From positions 3,782,001 to 3,846,000 of the forward strand of contig NZ_CP011409.1 of NCBI RefSeq assembly GCF_001267925.1: a stretch of DNA of 64,000 bases, written 5' to 3'. How positions within the stretch are numbered: position 1 is the first letter of the stretch; each line of letters starts with the position of its first letter. Shown here one piece after another: positions 34,098 through 42,608 of the stretch. The notes below the pieces were generated by a model. The model saw only the letters and a list, made by a program, of their open reading frames with translations, had not been told where the DNA came from and did no database searches. Both the position numbers and the translations under genes were made by a program. This stretch comes from Herbaspirillum hiltneri N3 (GTDB lineage Bacteria; Pseudomonadota; Gammaproteobacteria; Burkholderiales; Burkholderiaceae_D).

Positions 34098-35319
34098 TAC
34101 CGAACAGCATGACATCCTTATCATCGGCGCCGGTCCGGCCGGCGCCGTGGCTGCAGCCATGCTGCGTCGCCGCGGCCATCAGGTGCTGGTGGTAGAGCGC
34201 GAACAATTTCCTCGTTTCTCCATCGGCGAAAGCCTGCTGCCGCAAAGCATGGTCTATCTGGAACAGGCCGGCATGTTGCAAGCAGTCGTGGAACACGGTT
34301 TCCAGTTCAAGAACGGCGCCTCCTTCGTCTGCGGAGAACGCCAGACCGCATTCGACTTCCGCGACAAGCATTCGCCCGGCTGGGGTACCACCTATCAGGT
34401 GCAGCGCGCCGATTTCGACCATCTGCTGGCGCAACAAGCCGAACTCCAGGGCGCGGAGATACGCTATCGCCACAGTGTCACCGCAGTCGACCTGGACGGC
34501 GAGCGTCCACGCACGCAAATGCGCGACGCCGATGGTCGCGACTACACGATCGAATCCCGTTTCATCCTCGACGCCAGCGGTTTCGGACGGGTATTGCCGC
34601 GCCTGCTCGACCTGGTGCGGCCATCCGGGTTTCCCCTGCGCGGCGCCTGCTTTACGCACATCGCCGACGGCATCCGCGATCCGCAATTCGATCGCAACAA
34701 GATTCGCATCACGGTACATCCCGAACATCATGACGTCTGGTACTGGCTGATTCCCTTTGCCCACGGACGCTGCTCCATCGGCGTGGTGGCCGAAGCGTCC
34801 TTCCTGGCCACCATTGCCGGCGACGAAACGCACAGGCTGCGCACCCTGGTCATGCAAGACCCTGCCCTGCGCGTCCTGTTGCAGCACGCCGAATGGGATA
34901 CGCCGGCGCGCGCCATTTCCGGCTATGCCGCCAACGTCACCTCGCTGTGGGGCAAGAACTTCGCGCTGCTCGGCAATGCCGGCGAATTCCTCGATCCGAT
35001 TTTTTCTTCGGGCGTGACGATTGCGTTGAAGTCCGCCAGTCTGGCCACGGAAACCCTCTCACGCATGCTCGCCGGCGAGAGTGTGGACTGGGAAGCCGAT
35101 TATGCAGTCCCGCTGAAGAACGGCGTCAACACCTTCCGCACATTCGTCGAATCCTGGTATGCCGGCGGCTTCCAGAAGATCATCTTCCACGAACAGCAGG
35201 AGCCGGCAATCCGCCGCATGATTTCATCGATTCTGGCCGGCTACGCCTGGGATCTCAGCAATCCGTTCGTAAGCGAGAGCAAACGCCGCCTGACCGCACT
35301 GGAAAGCATATGCGCCTGA
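34081..35319 (+). CDS. Flavin-dependent halogenase-like monooxygenase
   Basis: A 412-residue FAD protein. The dinucleotide fold starts with IIGAGPAGAVAA (Gly16-Gly21). The halogenase signature WxWxIP is present as Trp220-Tyr-Trp222-Leu-Ile-Pro225 in HDVWYWLIPF, and Lys77 in GFQFKNGASF aligns by eye with the catalytic lysine that guides hypohalous acid. GNAGEFLDPIFSSGV is the conserved second FAD segment. Together these point to the phenol/pyrrole-type halogenase branch rather than a plain geranylgeranyl-reductase-like enzyme. It could chlorinate or brominate the aryl head of the polyene, as in brominated xanthomonadins. Overlaps the exporter gene by 17 nt and the lipoprotein gene by 10 nt. 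Confidence 0.75.
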   Translation: MKLNNSTEQHDILIIGAGPAGAVAAAMLRRRGHQVLVVEREQFPRFSIGESLLPQSMVYLEQAGMLQAVVEHGFQFKNGASFVCGERQTAFDFRDKHSPGWGTTYQVQRADFDHLLAQQAELQGAEIRYRHSVTAVDLDGERPRTQMRDADGRDYTIESRFILDASGFGRVLPRLLDLVRPSGFPLRGACFTHIADGIRDPQFDRNKIRITVHPEHHDVWYWLIPFAHGRCSIGVVAEASFLATIAGDETHRLRTLVMQDPALRVLLQHAEWDTPARAISGYAANVTSLWGKNFALLGNAGEFLDPIFSSGVTIALKSASLATETLSRMLAGESVDWEADYAVPLKNGVNTFRTFVESWYAGGFQKIIFHEQQEPAIRRMISSILAGYAWDLSNPFVSESKRRLTALESICA

Positions 35320-35891
35320 ATTTTCCGGCTCCGTTGATCTTCTGCGCGGCTGCGGTAGCCATGGCGCTGCTGCTGTCCGCCTGCTCGACCGCACCGACGG
35401 AACCGCCGGCGCCGTCGGCCCGGCTGCATCTGCAGCTGTCGCCTGCTTCACTCGGCGCCTCGATCAGCCTGCAACAGCACCTGACCGTGGAACGAGCCGG
35501 CCGCACCGATGACATCGATACCGTGCTTGAAATCGAACCGGACCATCTCGACCTGGTCGGCCTGGCTTTCGGCCAGCGCGTCATGTCCTTGCACTACGAC
35601 GGCAAGGAACTGAAAACCTGGCGCCACTTCATGCTGCCCAAGGAAGTTCAGGGGGAAGACGTGTTGCAGGACGTGCAACTGACGCTGTGGCCGGCCGCTG
35701 CCATCCGCACCGCTTTGCCGCCCGGCTGGGAACTCGAGGAAGACGGCATGCAACGGACCTTGCTGCTGCATCGCGAAGTCATCGCACAAATCGATTATCC
35801 TGACCGCAAAGCGTGGGGCGGCAAGGTAATCCTGACCAATTTGCGCTATCGCTACAAGCTGACCATTCAATCGGTTGTCACCGCACCATGA
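35310..35891 (+). CDS. DUF3261-type lipoprotein (ApeN type)
   Basis: A 193-residue precursor with a lipoprotein signal (hydrophobic stretch AAVAMALLLSACST; lipobox LSAC, lipidated Cys near residue 29). The residue after Cys is Ser, so no inner-membrane retention signal: outer-membrane placement is expected. The mature part is beta-rich and ends with RYRYKLTIQSVV. It matches the small DUF3261 lipoprotein found in aryl polyene loci, and a LolB-like role in inserting the pigment lipid into the outer membrane is plausible. ATG 35310 overlaps the halogenase end; the ketosynthase starts within its stop. Confidence 0.78.
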   Translation: MRLNFPAPLIFCAAAVAMALLLSACSTAPTEPPAPSARLHLQLSPASLGASISLQQHLTVERAGRTDDIDTVLEIEPDHLDLVGLAFGQRVMSLHYDGKELKTWRHFMLPKEVQGEDVLQDVQLTLWPAAAIRTALPPGWELEEDGMQRTLLLHREVIAQIDYPDRKAWGGKVILTNLRYRYKLTIQSVVTAP

Positions 35892-37090
35892 CGCGCACCA
35901 GGACCATTTATCTCAACGCATTGGGCATGATTTGCTCGCTCGGCGCCACGCATGCCGGCATCCGGCAGCGCCTGTTCGCCGGCGACAGCGGGTTGCGCGC
36001 CAACGAGCGCTACGCACTCAACGGCGTTCCGCGCATCGTCGGCAGCATCACCGTTCCCGATGAAGAACTGCCCACGGCGGCGCATCTGCCGCTGCGGGAC
36101 CGCAGCCGCAACAATCGCGTCGCGCTTGCCGCGCTTGCGCAGATACGCCCTGAAGTGGAGGCGCTGATCGCGCGCTTCGGTCCGGATCGCATCGGCATCG
36201 TGCTCGGCACCAGCACCTCCGGCATTGCGGAAGGCGAAGCGGCCTTCAGACATTACGTCGCCCACGGGAAATTTCCCCAGCAGTTCCATTACGGCCAGCA
36301 GGAACTCGGCTCGCCTGCCGCTGCGCTGGCGACGACACTGGGCCTGAGCGGCCCGGCCTATGTCCATTCCAGCGCCTGCTCATCGAGCGCCAAAGCCATG
36401 GCCAGCGCCGCACGCCTGATCAGCATGGGACTATGCGACGCCGTTATCAGCGGTGGAGTGGATACGCTGTGCGACTTCACGATCGCCGGCTTCTCTTCGC
36501 TGGATTCGGTCAGCGCCGAGCGTTGCAACCCGCTCAGCATCAACCGCCGCGGCATCAACATCGGCGAAGGCGCCGCGCTGTTTCTCATGAGCTCTGAGGC
36601 CGCCACCGTTGCACTGTGCGGCTGGGGAGAATCGTCCGACGCTCATCATATTTCCGCGCCCGATCCGGATGGAATCGGCGCCACCCTGGCGATCAGGCAG
36701 GCGCTGCAACGCGCCGCGATTGCGCCGGAGCAGATCGACTACATCAATCTCCACGGTACGGCGACACTGCAAAACGACGCCATGGAATCGAAAGCGATCC
36801 ACCAGCTGTTCGGCGCAGAGGTGCCGGTCAGTTCAACCAAATCCTTCACGGGACATGCCCTGGGCGCCGCCAGCGCCATCGAAGCCGGGCTGTGCTGGCT
36901 GGCGATGCAAGACGGCAATCCTGCCGGCATGTTGCCGCCGCACCTGTGGGACGGCCACGCCGATCCGGCGCTACCGGCCCTGCATGTCGTCCGGGTCGGG
37001 GAATCGCTGGGCAAACCTCCCCGCTATGTGTTGAGCAATTCGTTCGCCTTTGGCGGCAGCAACGCGGCGCTGATCCTGAGGAGGGACTGA
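35888..37090 (+). CDS. apeO: Beta-ketoacyl-ACP synthase, elongating (ApeO type)
   Basis: A 400-residue ketosynthase with a complete Cys-His-His triad: Cys164 in VHSSACSSSAKA, His289 in NLHGTATLQND and His323 in SFTGHALGAAS. It is expected to form the active heterodimer with the ApeC chain length factor and to extend the aryl-polyene chain with malonyl-ACP. ATG 35888 overlaps the lipoprotein stop (ATGA). Confidence 0.88.
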   Translation: MTRTRTIYLNALGMICSLGATHAGIRQRLFAGDSGLRANERYALNGVPRIVGSITVPDEELPTAAHLPLRDRSRNNRVALAALAQIRPEVEALIARFGPDRIGIVLGTSTSGIAEGEAAFRHYVAHGKFPQQFHYGQQELGSPAAALATTLGLSGPAYVHSSACSSSAKAMASAARLISMGLCDAVISGGVDTLCDFTIAGFSSLDSVSAERCNPLSINRRGINIGEGAALFLMSSEAATVALCGWGESSDAHHISAPDPDGIGATLAIRQALQRAAIAPEQIDYINLHGTATLQNDAMESKAIHQLFGAEVPVSSTKSFTGHALGAASAIEAGLCWLAMQDGNPAGMLPPHLWDGHADPALPALHVVRVGESLGKPPRYVLSNSFAFGGSNAALILRRD

Positions 37091-37091
37091 A

Positions 37092-37574
37092 ATGCAGACC
37101 AAAATGCAAACCGAAATGCAATTTCCGCAGATCGCCACCCTGGTTCCGCATGCCGCTCCCATGTTGCTGCTGGACCGCGTGGTCAGCGCCGACGCCGACA
37201 AGCTGTGCGCGGAAGTCGCCATCACCGACGACAGCATGTTCCAGACCGGAGCCGGCGTCGGCGCCTGGGTCGGCATCGAATACATGGCGCAGGCGATCGC
37301 CGCCTGGGCCGGTTATCATGCGCAACAGCGCGGTGAAGCAGTCAAGATCGGCTTCCTGCTCGGTGCGCGCCGCTACGACGCCAGCGTGCCTTGCTTCGTC
37401 ACCGGCAGCACCCTGCACGTCGAAGTCGAGAAACTGCTGCAGGCCGACAACGGCCTGGGATCGTTCGCCTGCAGCATCAAGGATGCGGACTCACAACAAC
37501 AACTGGCGCAGGCGACAATTTCAGTCTTCCAGCCGCATGACGCCAGGGAATTTCTACAAGAAGGTTCATCATGA
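37092..37574 (+). CDS. apeP: 3-hydroxyacyl-ACP dehydratase (ApeP type)
   Basis: A 160-residue hotdog-fold dehydratase-like protein (LVPHAAPMLLLDRVV at the N terminus, then GAWVGIEYMAQAIAAWAGYH). In studied systems ApeP pairs with the ApeI dehydratase; here the ApeI part is fused to the ligase. The gene begins ATGCAGACCAAAATGCAAACC, so three Met codons lie within ten and the real start may be the first or third. It follows apeO by 1 bp and overlaps the next gene by 4 nt. Confidence 0.83.
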   Translation: MQTKMQTEMQFPQIATLVPHAAPMLLLDRVVSADADKLCAEVAITDDSMFQTGAGVGAWVGIEYMAQAIAAWAGYHAQQRGEAVKIGFLLGARRYDASVPCFVTGSTLHVEVEKLLQADNGLGSFACSIKDADSQQQLAQATISVFQPHDAREFLQEGSS

Positions 37575-38308
37575 CAACAACGGGGAACAACACCATCCTG
37601 GTCACCGGCTCCAGCCGCGGCATCGGCAAGGCGATTGCGCTGCGCCTGGCGCGCGACGGCTACGACATCGTCCTGCACTGCCACAGCCGGCGCGATGCCG
37701 CCGACGCAGTGGCGAAAGAGATCGAGGCGCTGGGACGCAGCACGCGCGTACTGCAGTTCGACATCGCCGACCGGGCGCAGACCTCCGACATCCTGCTGCA
37801 GGATGTTGAGCAGCACGGCGCTTATTACGGCGTGGTCTGCAACGCCGGCATCGCACGCGACAATGCCTTTCCGGCCATGCCCGGCGTCGACTGGGACAGC
37901 GTGCTCAAGACCAATCTCGATGGCTTCTACAACGTGCTGTATCCGCTCGTGATGCCGATGATCCGCCGCCGCAAGCCTGGACGCATCGTCACGCTGGCCT
38001 CTGTCTCCGGGATGGTCGGCAATCGCGGCCAGGTCAACTACAGCGCCGCCAAGGCCGGCATCATCGGCGCCACCAAGGCGCTCGCGCTGGAACTGGCCAA
38101 GCGCAACATCACCGTCAACTGCGTCGCGCCGGGCCTGATCGATACCGACATGACCGACGAATTGCCGATGGAGGAAATCGTCAGGATGATTCCCGCGCGC
38201 CGCGCCGGCAAGCCGGAAGAAGTCGCATCGGCAGTCAGCTTCCTGATGCAGGAAGATGCCGCCTATATCACGCGCCAGGTCATCTCGGTCAACGGAGGCT
38301 TGGTATGA
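37571..38308 (+). CDS. apeQ: 3-oxoacyl-ACP reductase (FabG-like, ApeQ type)
   Basis: A 245-residue short-chain dehydrogenase: NADPH-binding VTGSSRGIGKA at 11-21, catalytic Ser144, Tyr157 and Lys161 (YSAAK), and NAG at 91-93. It reduces the beta-keto group in each round of polyene synthesis. It overlaps both neighbours by 4 nt. Confidence 0.9.
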   Translation: MTTTGNNTILVTGSSRGIGKAIALRLARDGYDIVLHCHSRRDAADAVAKEIEALGRSTRVLQFDIADRAQTSDILLQDVEQHGAYYGVVCNAGIARDNAFPAMPGVDWDSVLKTNLDGFYNVLYPLVMPMIRRRKPGRIVTLASVSGMVGNRGQVNYSAAKAGIIGATKALALELAKRNITVNCVAPGLIDTDMTDELPMEEIVRMIPARRAGKPEEVASAVSFLMQEDAAYITRQVISVNGGLV

Positions 38309-39558
38309 CCGCAAACAATCGCTCCCGGCAAGAACGCCGCGTCGCCGTCACCGGCATGGCAGGCATCAGCCCCATCGGCAACGACTGGCATAGCGCGCAG
38401 GAGCACCTTCGGAGCTATCGCAACGCGGTCGTGCGCATGCCTGAATGGGATGAGTACAACGGCCTGCATACGCGCCTCGGAGCACCGGCTGCGGCCTTCG
38501 AACTGTCCGAGCGCTACAATCGCAAGAGCACGCGCAGCATGGGCCGTGTCGCAGTGCTGGCGACCCGCGCCAGCGAATGGGCGCTGGCCGACGCCGGTCT
38601 GCTCGACGATCCGCTGCTGCGCAACGGCGGCATCGGCATCGCCTACGGTTCGTCGGCCGGCACGCCCAGTGCAGTTGCCGACTTCAGCATGCTGTTCACG
38701 GAAAAAAGCACCCGGAACATCAACGCCAACACCTACCTCAAGATGATGGCGCACACCGCGCCGGTCAATATGGGTGTGTTCTTCGGCGTCACCGGCCGCA
38801 TCATCACCACCTCCAGCGCCTGCACCTCAGGCAGCCAGGGTATCGGCTACGCCTATGAAACGATACGCAGCGGCCGCCAGATCGCCATGATCGCGGGCGG
38901 CTCGGAAGAACTGTGCGCCTCGGAAGCTGCCGTGTTCGACACCCTGTACGCCACCAGCGTGCGCAACGACACGCCGGCCATCACGCCCAGCCCGTTCGAC
39001 GAACAACGTGACGGCCTAGTGCTGGGCGAAGGCGCCGGCACGCTGATCCTGGAAGACCTGGAACATGCGCAGGCGCGCGGCGCCCGCATCTATGCGGAGA
39101 TCGTCGGCTTCGGCACCAACAGCGACGGCAGCCACGTCACCAATCCCAACGCCGACACCATGAAGATCGCCATCGACATGGCGCTGGCCGATGCAGGCCT
39201 GGACGCCGCCGCAATCGGTTACATCAACGCCCACGGCACCGGCACCAAACAGGGCGACGTCGCCGAGTCCAACGCCACCGCGCGCGTATTCGGCGACCGG
39301 ACGCCGATCAGTTCACTCAAGAGCTACATGGGCCACACGCTGGGCGCCTGCGGCGCGTTGGAAGCCTGGCTCAGCATCGAGATGATGCACGCCAACTGGT
39401 TCGCCCCGACCATCAATCTGACGCGCGTCGACCCGGAGTGCGGCGAACTCGACTACATCGCCGGGGAAGGCCGTGCACTCGAATGCGAATACATCATGTC
39501 GAACAATTTTGCGTTCGGCGGGATCAATACATCGCTGATTTTCAAACGCCACCCCTGA
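38305..39558 (+). CDS. apeR: Second beta-ketoacyl-ACP synthase (ApeR type)
   Basis: A 417-residue FabF-like ketosynthase with Cys173 (TTSSACTSGSQG), His310 (NAHGTGTKQGD) and His344 (YMGHTLGACG), all three catalytic residues. It is distinct from apeO and, as in other clusters, may run initial condensations onto the aryl starter. It closes the core biosynthetic run and is followed by a 31-bp gap. Confidence 0.9.
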   Translation: MTANNRSRQERRVAVTGMAGISPIGNDWHSAQEHLRSYRNAVVRMPEWDEYNGLHTRLGAPAAAFELSERYNRKSTRSMGRVAVLATRASEWALADAGLLDDPLLRNGGIGIAYGSSAGTPSAVADFSMLFTEKSTRNINANTYLKMMAHTAPVNMGVFFGVTGRIITTSSACTSGSQGIGYAYETIRSGRQIAMIAGGSEELCASEAAVFDTLYATSVRNDTPAITPSPFDEQRDGLVLGEGAGTLILEDLEHAQARGARIYAEIVGFGTNSDGSHVTNPNADTMKIAIDMALADAGLDAAAIGYINAHGTGTKQGDVAESNATARVFGDRTPISSLKSYMGHTLGACGALEAWLSIEMMHANWFAPTINLTRVDPECGELDYIAGEGRALECEYIMSNNFAFGGINTSLIFKRHP

Positions 39559-39589
39559 TTTCGCTCATCCACCAGAAAAGGAAAAAACC

Positions 39590-40039
39590 ATGCAAAAAAT
39601 CTGCTCTCTGTTGATTGCCGCCAGCATCCTGAGCGTCGCAAGCCTGCCGGCCCAGGCGCGCGATACCAAGCATCTTCTGTCCATCGAGGATGGCCTCAAC
39701 ACCAAGGACGCCGAAAGCAAGCTGAGCGGGACCGTGAAGTTCTATTTTGCAGACCAGCCGCATCCGGCAGTTCTTGAAAAACTGGCCACTGACTTTTCCA
39801 ATCGCAAGACCAACTCCTTCGGCAAGTCCGACGAAGTTGCCTGCAACTGGGCATTCCTTTCCGCCCTCCTCGCGTTCGAGACGCGCGCCAAGCAATTGGG
39901 TGCAAATGCGGTGGTCAATATCGTCAGCTATTACAAGAAAGACGAAATGGCCAGCACAAGCAAGTTCGAATGCCACGCAGGCGCCATCGTTGCTGGTGTT
40001 GCCTTAAAGGGCGATTTTGTCAAAATCGCCGACAAGTAA
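39590..40039 (+). CDS. Secreted protein of unknown function in the ape operon
   Basis: A 149-residue precursor with a signal peptide (about 1-23, ending AQARD) and a good ribosome site (AAAAGGAAAAA). The C-terminal part has KQLGANAVVNIVSYY followed by SKFECHAGAIVAGVALKG. The LGANAV pattern recalls the small YbjQ/RcsF-like fold, and two cysteines (ACNW, FECH) could pair. Similar proteins are often seen at the end of aryl polyene clusters, sometimes mislabelled excinuclease-like. I cannot assign a function; an envelope role is likely from the signal peptide. It overlaps the next gene by 23 nt. Confidence 0.6.
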   Translation: MQKICSLLIAASILSVASLPAQARDTKHLLSIEDGLNTKDAESKLSGTVKFYFADQPHPAVLEKLATDFSNRKTNSFGKSDEVACNWAFLSALLAFETRAKQLGANAVVNIVSYYKKDEMASTSKFECHAGAIVAGVALKGDFVKIADK

Positions 40040-40709
40040 TCAGGCGTCCTCAGCAAGCCTTCCCGCGGCCACGCTCTGGCTGCTGGACGGCGGCCTGATC
40101 TCCGACGGCAAGCTGGCCTCATTCCACACGCTGCTTGCCTCGGATGAACGTCACCGTCTCAAGCACTTTTCGCGCACCGCGCGCGCTCGCGAATTCGTGT
40201 TGGGCCGCATGCTTCTGCGGCATGCGGCGCGCCATCTGCTAGGACCGGCTGCGAGGCACGTGGACGTTGCCGAACGCAAACACCATGCGCCTGTCCTGTC
40301 ATTTTCCTCACTCTCTCCCACACCCGATTTTCATTTCAGCATCTCACACAGCCGTGGCTGGATTGCTTGCATGGCAAGCACTGCTTGCGCCATCGGGCTC
40401 GACATTGAAAACAAAATGCCTGCGCGAGACGTCAAAGAACTGGGTGCAGCCGCATTCGACGATGCAGGAAGAGAATGGCTTGCCGGTCTCGACGAGCTAC
40501 GCCGGGAGGAGGGATTTTATCGGTTGTGGAACAACCAGGAAGCGCTGTACAAGCTGCGTGGCAATTTCACTCAAAAGACCGGCCAGATTTCCTGCAATAC
40601 GGGCTGGAATTGCTTCGCCATCGAACACTCCTGCCTGCACATCGGCGTATGTGCGGCCCAGGAGCTAACCTCGTTCGACATCATTGAACTGCAGACACTT
40701 GACGTCTAA
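40017..40709 (+). CDS. 4'-phosphopantetheinyl transferase (Sfp type)
   Basis: A 230-residue Sfp-superfamily protein with FSISHSRGWIACM, IGLDIENK (Asp/Glu metal ligands) and RLWNNQEALYKL in place of the usual W-x-x-K-E-A-x-x-K. The Lys of the KEA element is Gln here, so full activity needs proof. It would attach phosphopantetheine to the cluster's two ACPs. The reading frame opens at a TTG (40017) inside the previous gene, with AAAGGG a few bases upstream; no good ATG is available before the conserved region. Its stop overlaps the convergent peptidase stop. Confidence 0.78.
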   Translation: MSKSPTSNQASSASLPAATLWLLDGGLISDGKLASFHTLLASDERHRLKHFSRTARAREFVLGRMLLRHAARHLLGPAARHVDVAERKHHAPVLSFSSLSPTPDFHFSISHSRGWIACMASTACAIGLDIENKMPARDVKELGAAAFDDAGREWLAGLDELRREEGFYRLWNNQEALYKLRGNFTQKTGQISCNTGWNCFAIEHSCLHIGVCAAQELTSFDIIELQTLDV

Positions 40710-41530
40710 CGCAGCATGAACGACATCGCCGACAGGCTGTTGAGCACGCGCACCACGAACTCCACCGACGGCGCGTCGAACTTCAGCGTCACCGCATCCA
40801 CCCGCTCGACGATCGGCAACTGACAGAATAGGTCCGTCAGCGCCGGCGTCTGCACCTGCAGGCGGCAGGTGACCGGGACTTCAATGCGGTACTTCGGCAT
40901 CTGGGTGGCGCGCGCGGCCTGCACCGCCTCCTGCGCCACCTCTTCCAGCAGAGTGCAGGCCTGCTGCGGCGACAGCGAATCGCCGCTGTTGGCGCCATGC
41001 GCTTTCTTGATTTCGGCGAAATGCGCGTGCGGGAACAGCGGCGCGGTTTCCTTGATGAAGACGTCGTCGCCGCTGCCGAAAATCACCGGCACGCCGTATT
41101 CGCCCGCCAGCGCACCGTAAATCCCCGCTTCGCCCAACTCGGCGCCATTGAGCCAGACGCGTGAAAACGCGAAGCTGTTGATGGTGTGCGCCAGGATGCC
41201 GCCGGTCTGTGAGCGCGAGTGGTAGCCGACCATCATGACGGCGTCGACGTCTCCGGCCACGCCGCCCATCATGCCCAATACGCGCGGCTTGCCCAGCACG
41301 ACCCGCGCGTCCGGATGCAGCAGGTCGGGCAAGAGGTTGCGAAAGCTGCCATGCGAGTCGTTGACGACGATGTTGCCGGCGCCGCCGGCCAGTGCGCCGC
41401 GGATGACGGCATTGGCTTCTTCGGTCATCTGGCGTCGCGCGCGTTCGTATTCACCGTTGCCGGGACGCGTCTGCTCGGGATGGAATACGCCGGCAATACC
41501 TTCGATGTCGACGGAAATCAGGATGTTCAT
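40706..41530 (-). CDS. M55-family D-aminopeptidase (DppA type)
   Basis: A 274-residue zinc peptidase. The N-terminal motif ISVDIEGIAGV carries metal ligands Asp8 and Glu10; NDSHGSFRN and MMVGYHSR supply further His ligands. M55 enzymes release N-terminal D-amino acids, for example D-Ala from D-Ala-D-Ala peptides. It is the last gene of the peptide-import operon, overlapping the P1 peptidase by 4 nt. D-amino acid peptides from cell-wall turnover are plausible substrates. No signal peptide, so it acts in the cytoplasm after import. Confidence 0.87.
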   Translation of the reverse strand: MNILISVDIEGIAGVFHPEQTRPGNGEYERARRQMTEEANAVIRGALAGGAGNIVVNDSHGSFRNLLPDLLHPDARVVLGKPRVLGMMGGVAGDVDAVMMVGYHSRSQTGGILAHTINSFAFSRVWLNGAELGEAGIYGALAGEYGVPVIFGSGDDVFIKETAPLFPHAHFAEIKKAHGANSGDSLSPQQACTLLEEVAQEAVQAARATQMPKYRIEVPVTCRLQVQTPALTDLFCQLPIVERVDAVTLKFDAPSVEFVVRVLNSLSAMSFMLR

Positions 41531-42582
41531 GCATGCTCCATGGTGGCGAGGATCTCCAGCAAATCGCTCAGCGAGCGCCGCTGGTGACCGTCCCTGCCCT
41601 TGACCGCTTCCGCGGCAAACAAGGCATTGAGGATGGCTTGCTCGGTGCTGTCTGCCACCGCGTAAAAAAACGGGTCGAGCAGGTTGTCGTGCAAGCAGGA
41701 AAAATGCAGTGCGGGCGATGCCGCATCGGCCATATGCGGCACCGTCTGCGCCGTGGAAAACGCCAGCGCGATGTCGCCGCTGCCGTGGCCGTAGACCGAA
41801 CCGGTGCGCGCCAGGCCGACGCCGGCGCGTCCCGCCAGGCGGCGTAACTGGCGCGCGTCGAGCGGCGCATCGGTGGCGATCAGCATGATGATGGAACCCT
41901 TCTCGGGTTCGTCGAACCGTTTTTGCAGGCATTTGAGGGTCTTGCCCAGCCGTTCGCCGTCCACCACCAGATCGGGCAATTTACCGAAATTGGCCAGCAC
42001 CAGCGCGCCGACCGTGTATTCAGCGCTGCCGATTGCGACCTTGCGCGAAGCGCTGCCGATGCCACCCTTGAGATCGAAGCACGACATCCCGCGACCGGCG
42101 CCGACTGCGCCTTGCACCACCGTCCCGGAGGCATTGTCGAGCGCCTGGCGGTAATGTTGCTCTTCCACCGCGAAGGCCTGCATGTCGTTGAGATAGCCGT
42201 CGTTGCATTCGAACACCAGCGGATTGACGCTGGGCAGGCTGCGCCCGATGCCGGGATTGTCGGCCACGGCGGCGCGCGTCTGCGCAATGGCCACTGCACC
42301 GACGGCGAAGGTATTGGTCAGGGCGATCGGCGTTTCGAGCACGCCCAGTTCCTCGACCTGCATCAGGCCGACGCTTTTACCGAAGCCGTTGAATGTCACC
42401 GCTGCAGCCGGGACTTTCTGGCGGAACAGATCCCCGCCATGCGGACGCACCACCGTGACCCCGGTCTGGATCGCGCCGTAGTTGAGGGTGCAATGGCCGA
42501 CCGTCACGCCGGGCACGTCGGCGATGCTGTCCGCCGGTCCGGCAGGCAGGCGGCCGATGTGTGGAGGAGATATCTTGCTCAT
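41527..42582 (-). CDS. P1-family self-processing aminopeptidase (DmpA type)
   Basis: A 351-residue DmpA/P1 peptidase. These N-terminal-nucleophile-like enzymes cleave themselves before a Ser, which becomes the nucleophile; here the site is Gly229-Ser230 in EKGSIIMLIATDAPL. Other blocks are ADVPGVTVGHCTL and the RGMSCFDLKGGIGSASR loop. Members act on L- or D-amino acid amides, esters and beta-peptides. ATG 42582 follows GGAGGAGA. It lies 26 bp after the permease gene and overlaps the M55 peptidase gene by 4 nt. Confidence 0.88.
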   Translation of the reverse strand: MSKISPPHIGRLPAGPADSIADVPGVTVGHCTLNYGAIQTGVTVVRPHGGDLFRQKVPAAAVTFNGFGKSVGLMQVEELGVLETPIALTNTFAVGAVAIAQTRAAVADNPGIGRSLPSVNPLVFECNDGYLNDMQAFAVEEQHYRQALDNASGTVVQGAVGAGRGMSCFDLKGGIGSASRKVAIGSAEYTVGALVLANFGKLPDLVVDGERLGKTLKCLQKRFDEPEKGSIIMLIATDAPLDARQLRRLAGRAGVGLARTGSVYGHGSGDIALAFSTAQTVPHMADAASPALHFSCLHDNLLDPFFYAVADSTEQAILNALFAAEAVKGRDGHQRRSLSDLLEILATMEHA

Positions 42583-42608
42583 GGAATTGCCGGCGGAAAG
42601 ACGCGCCT

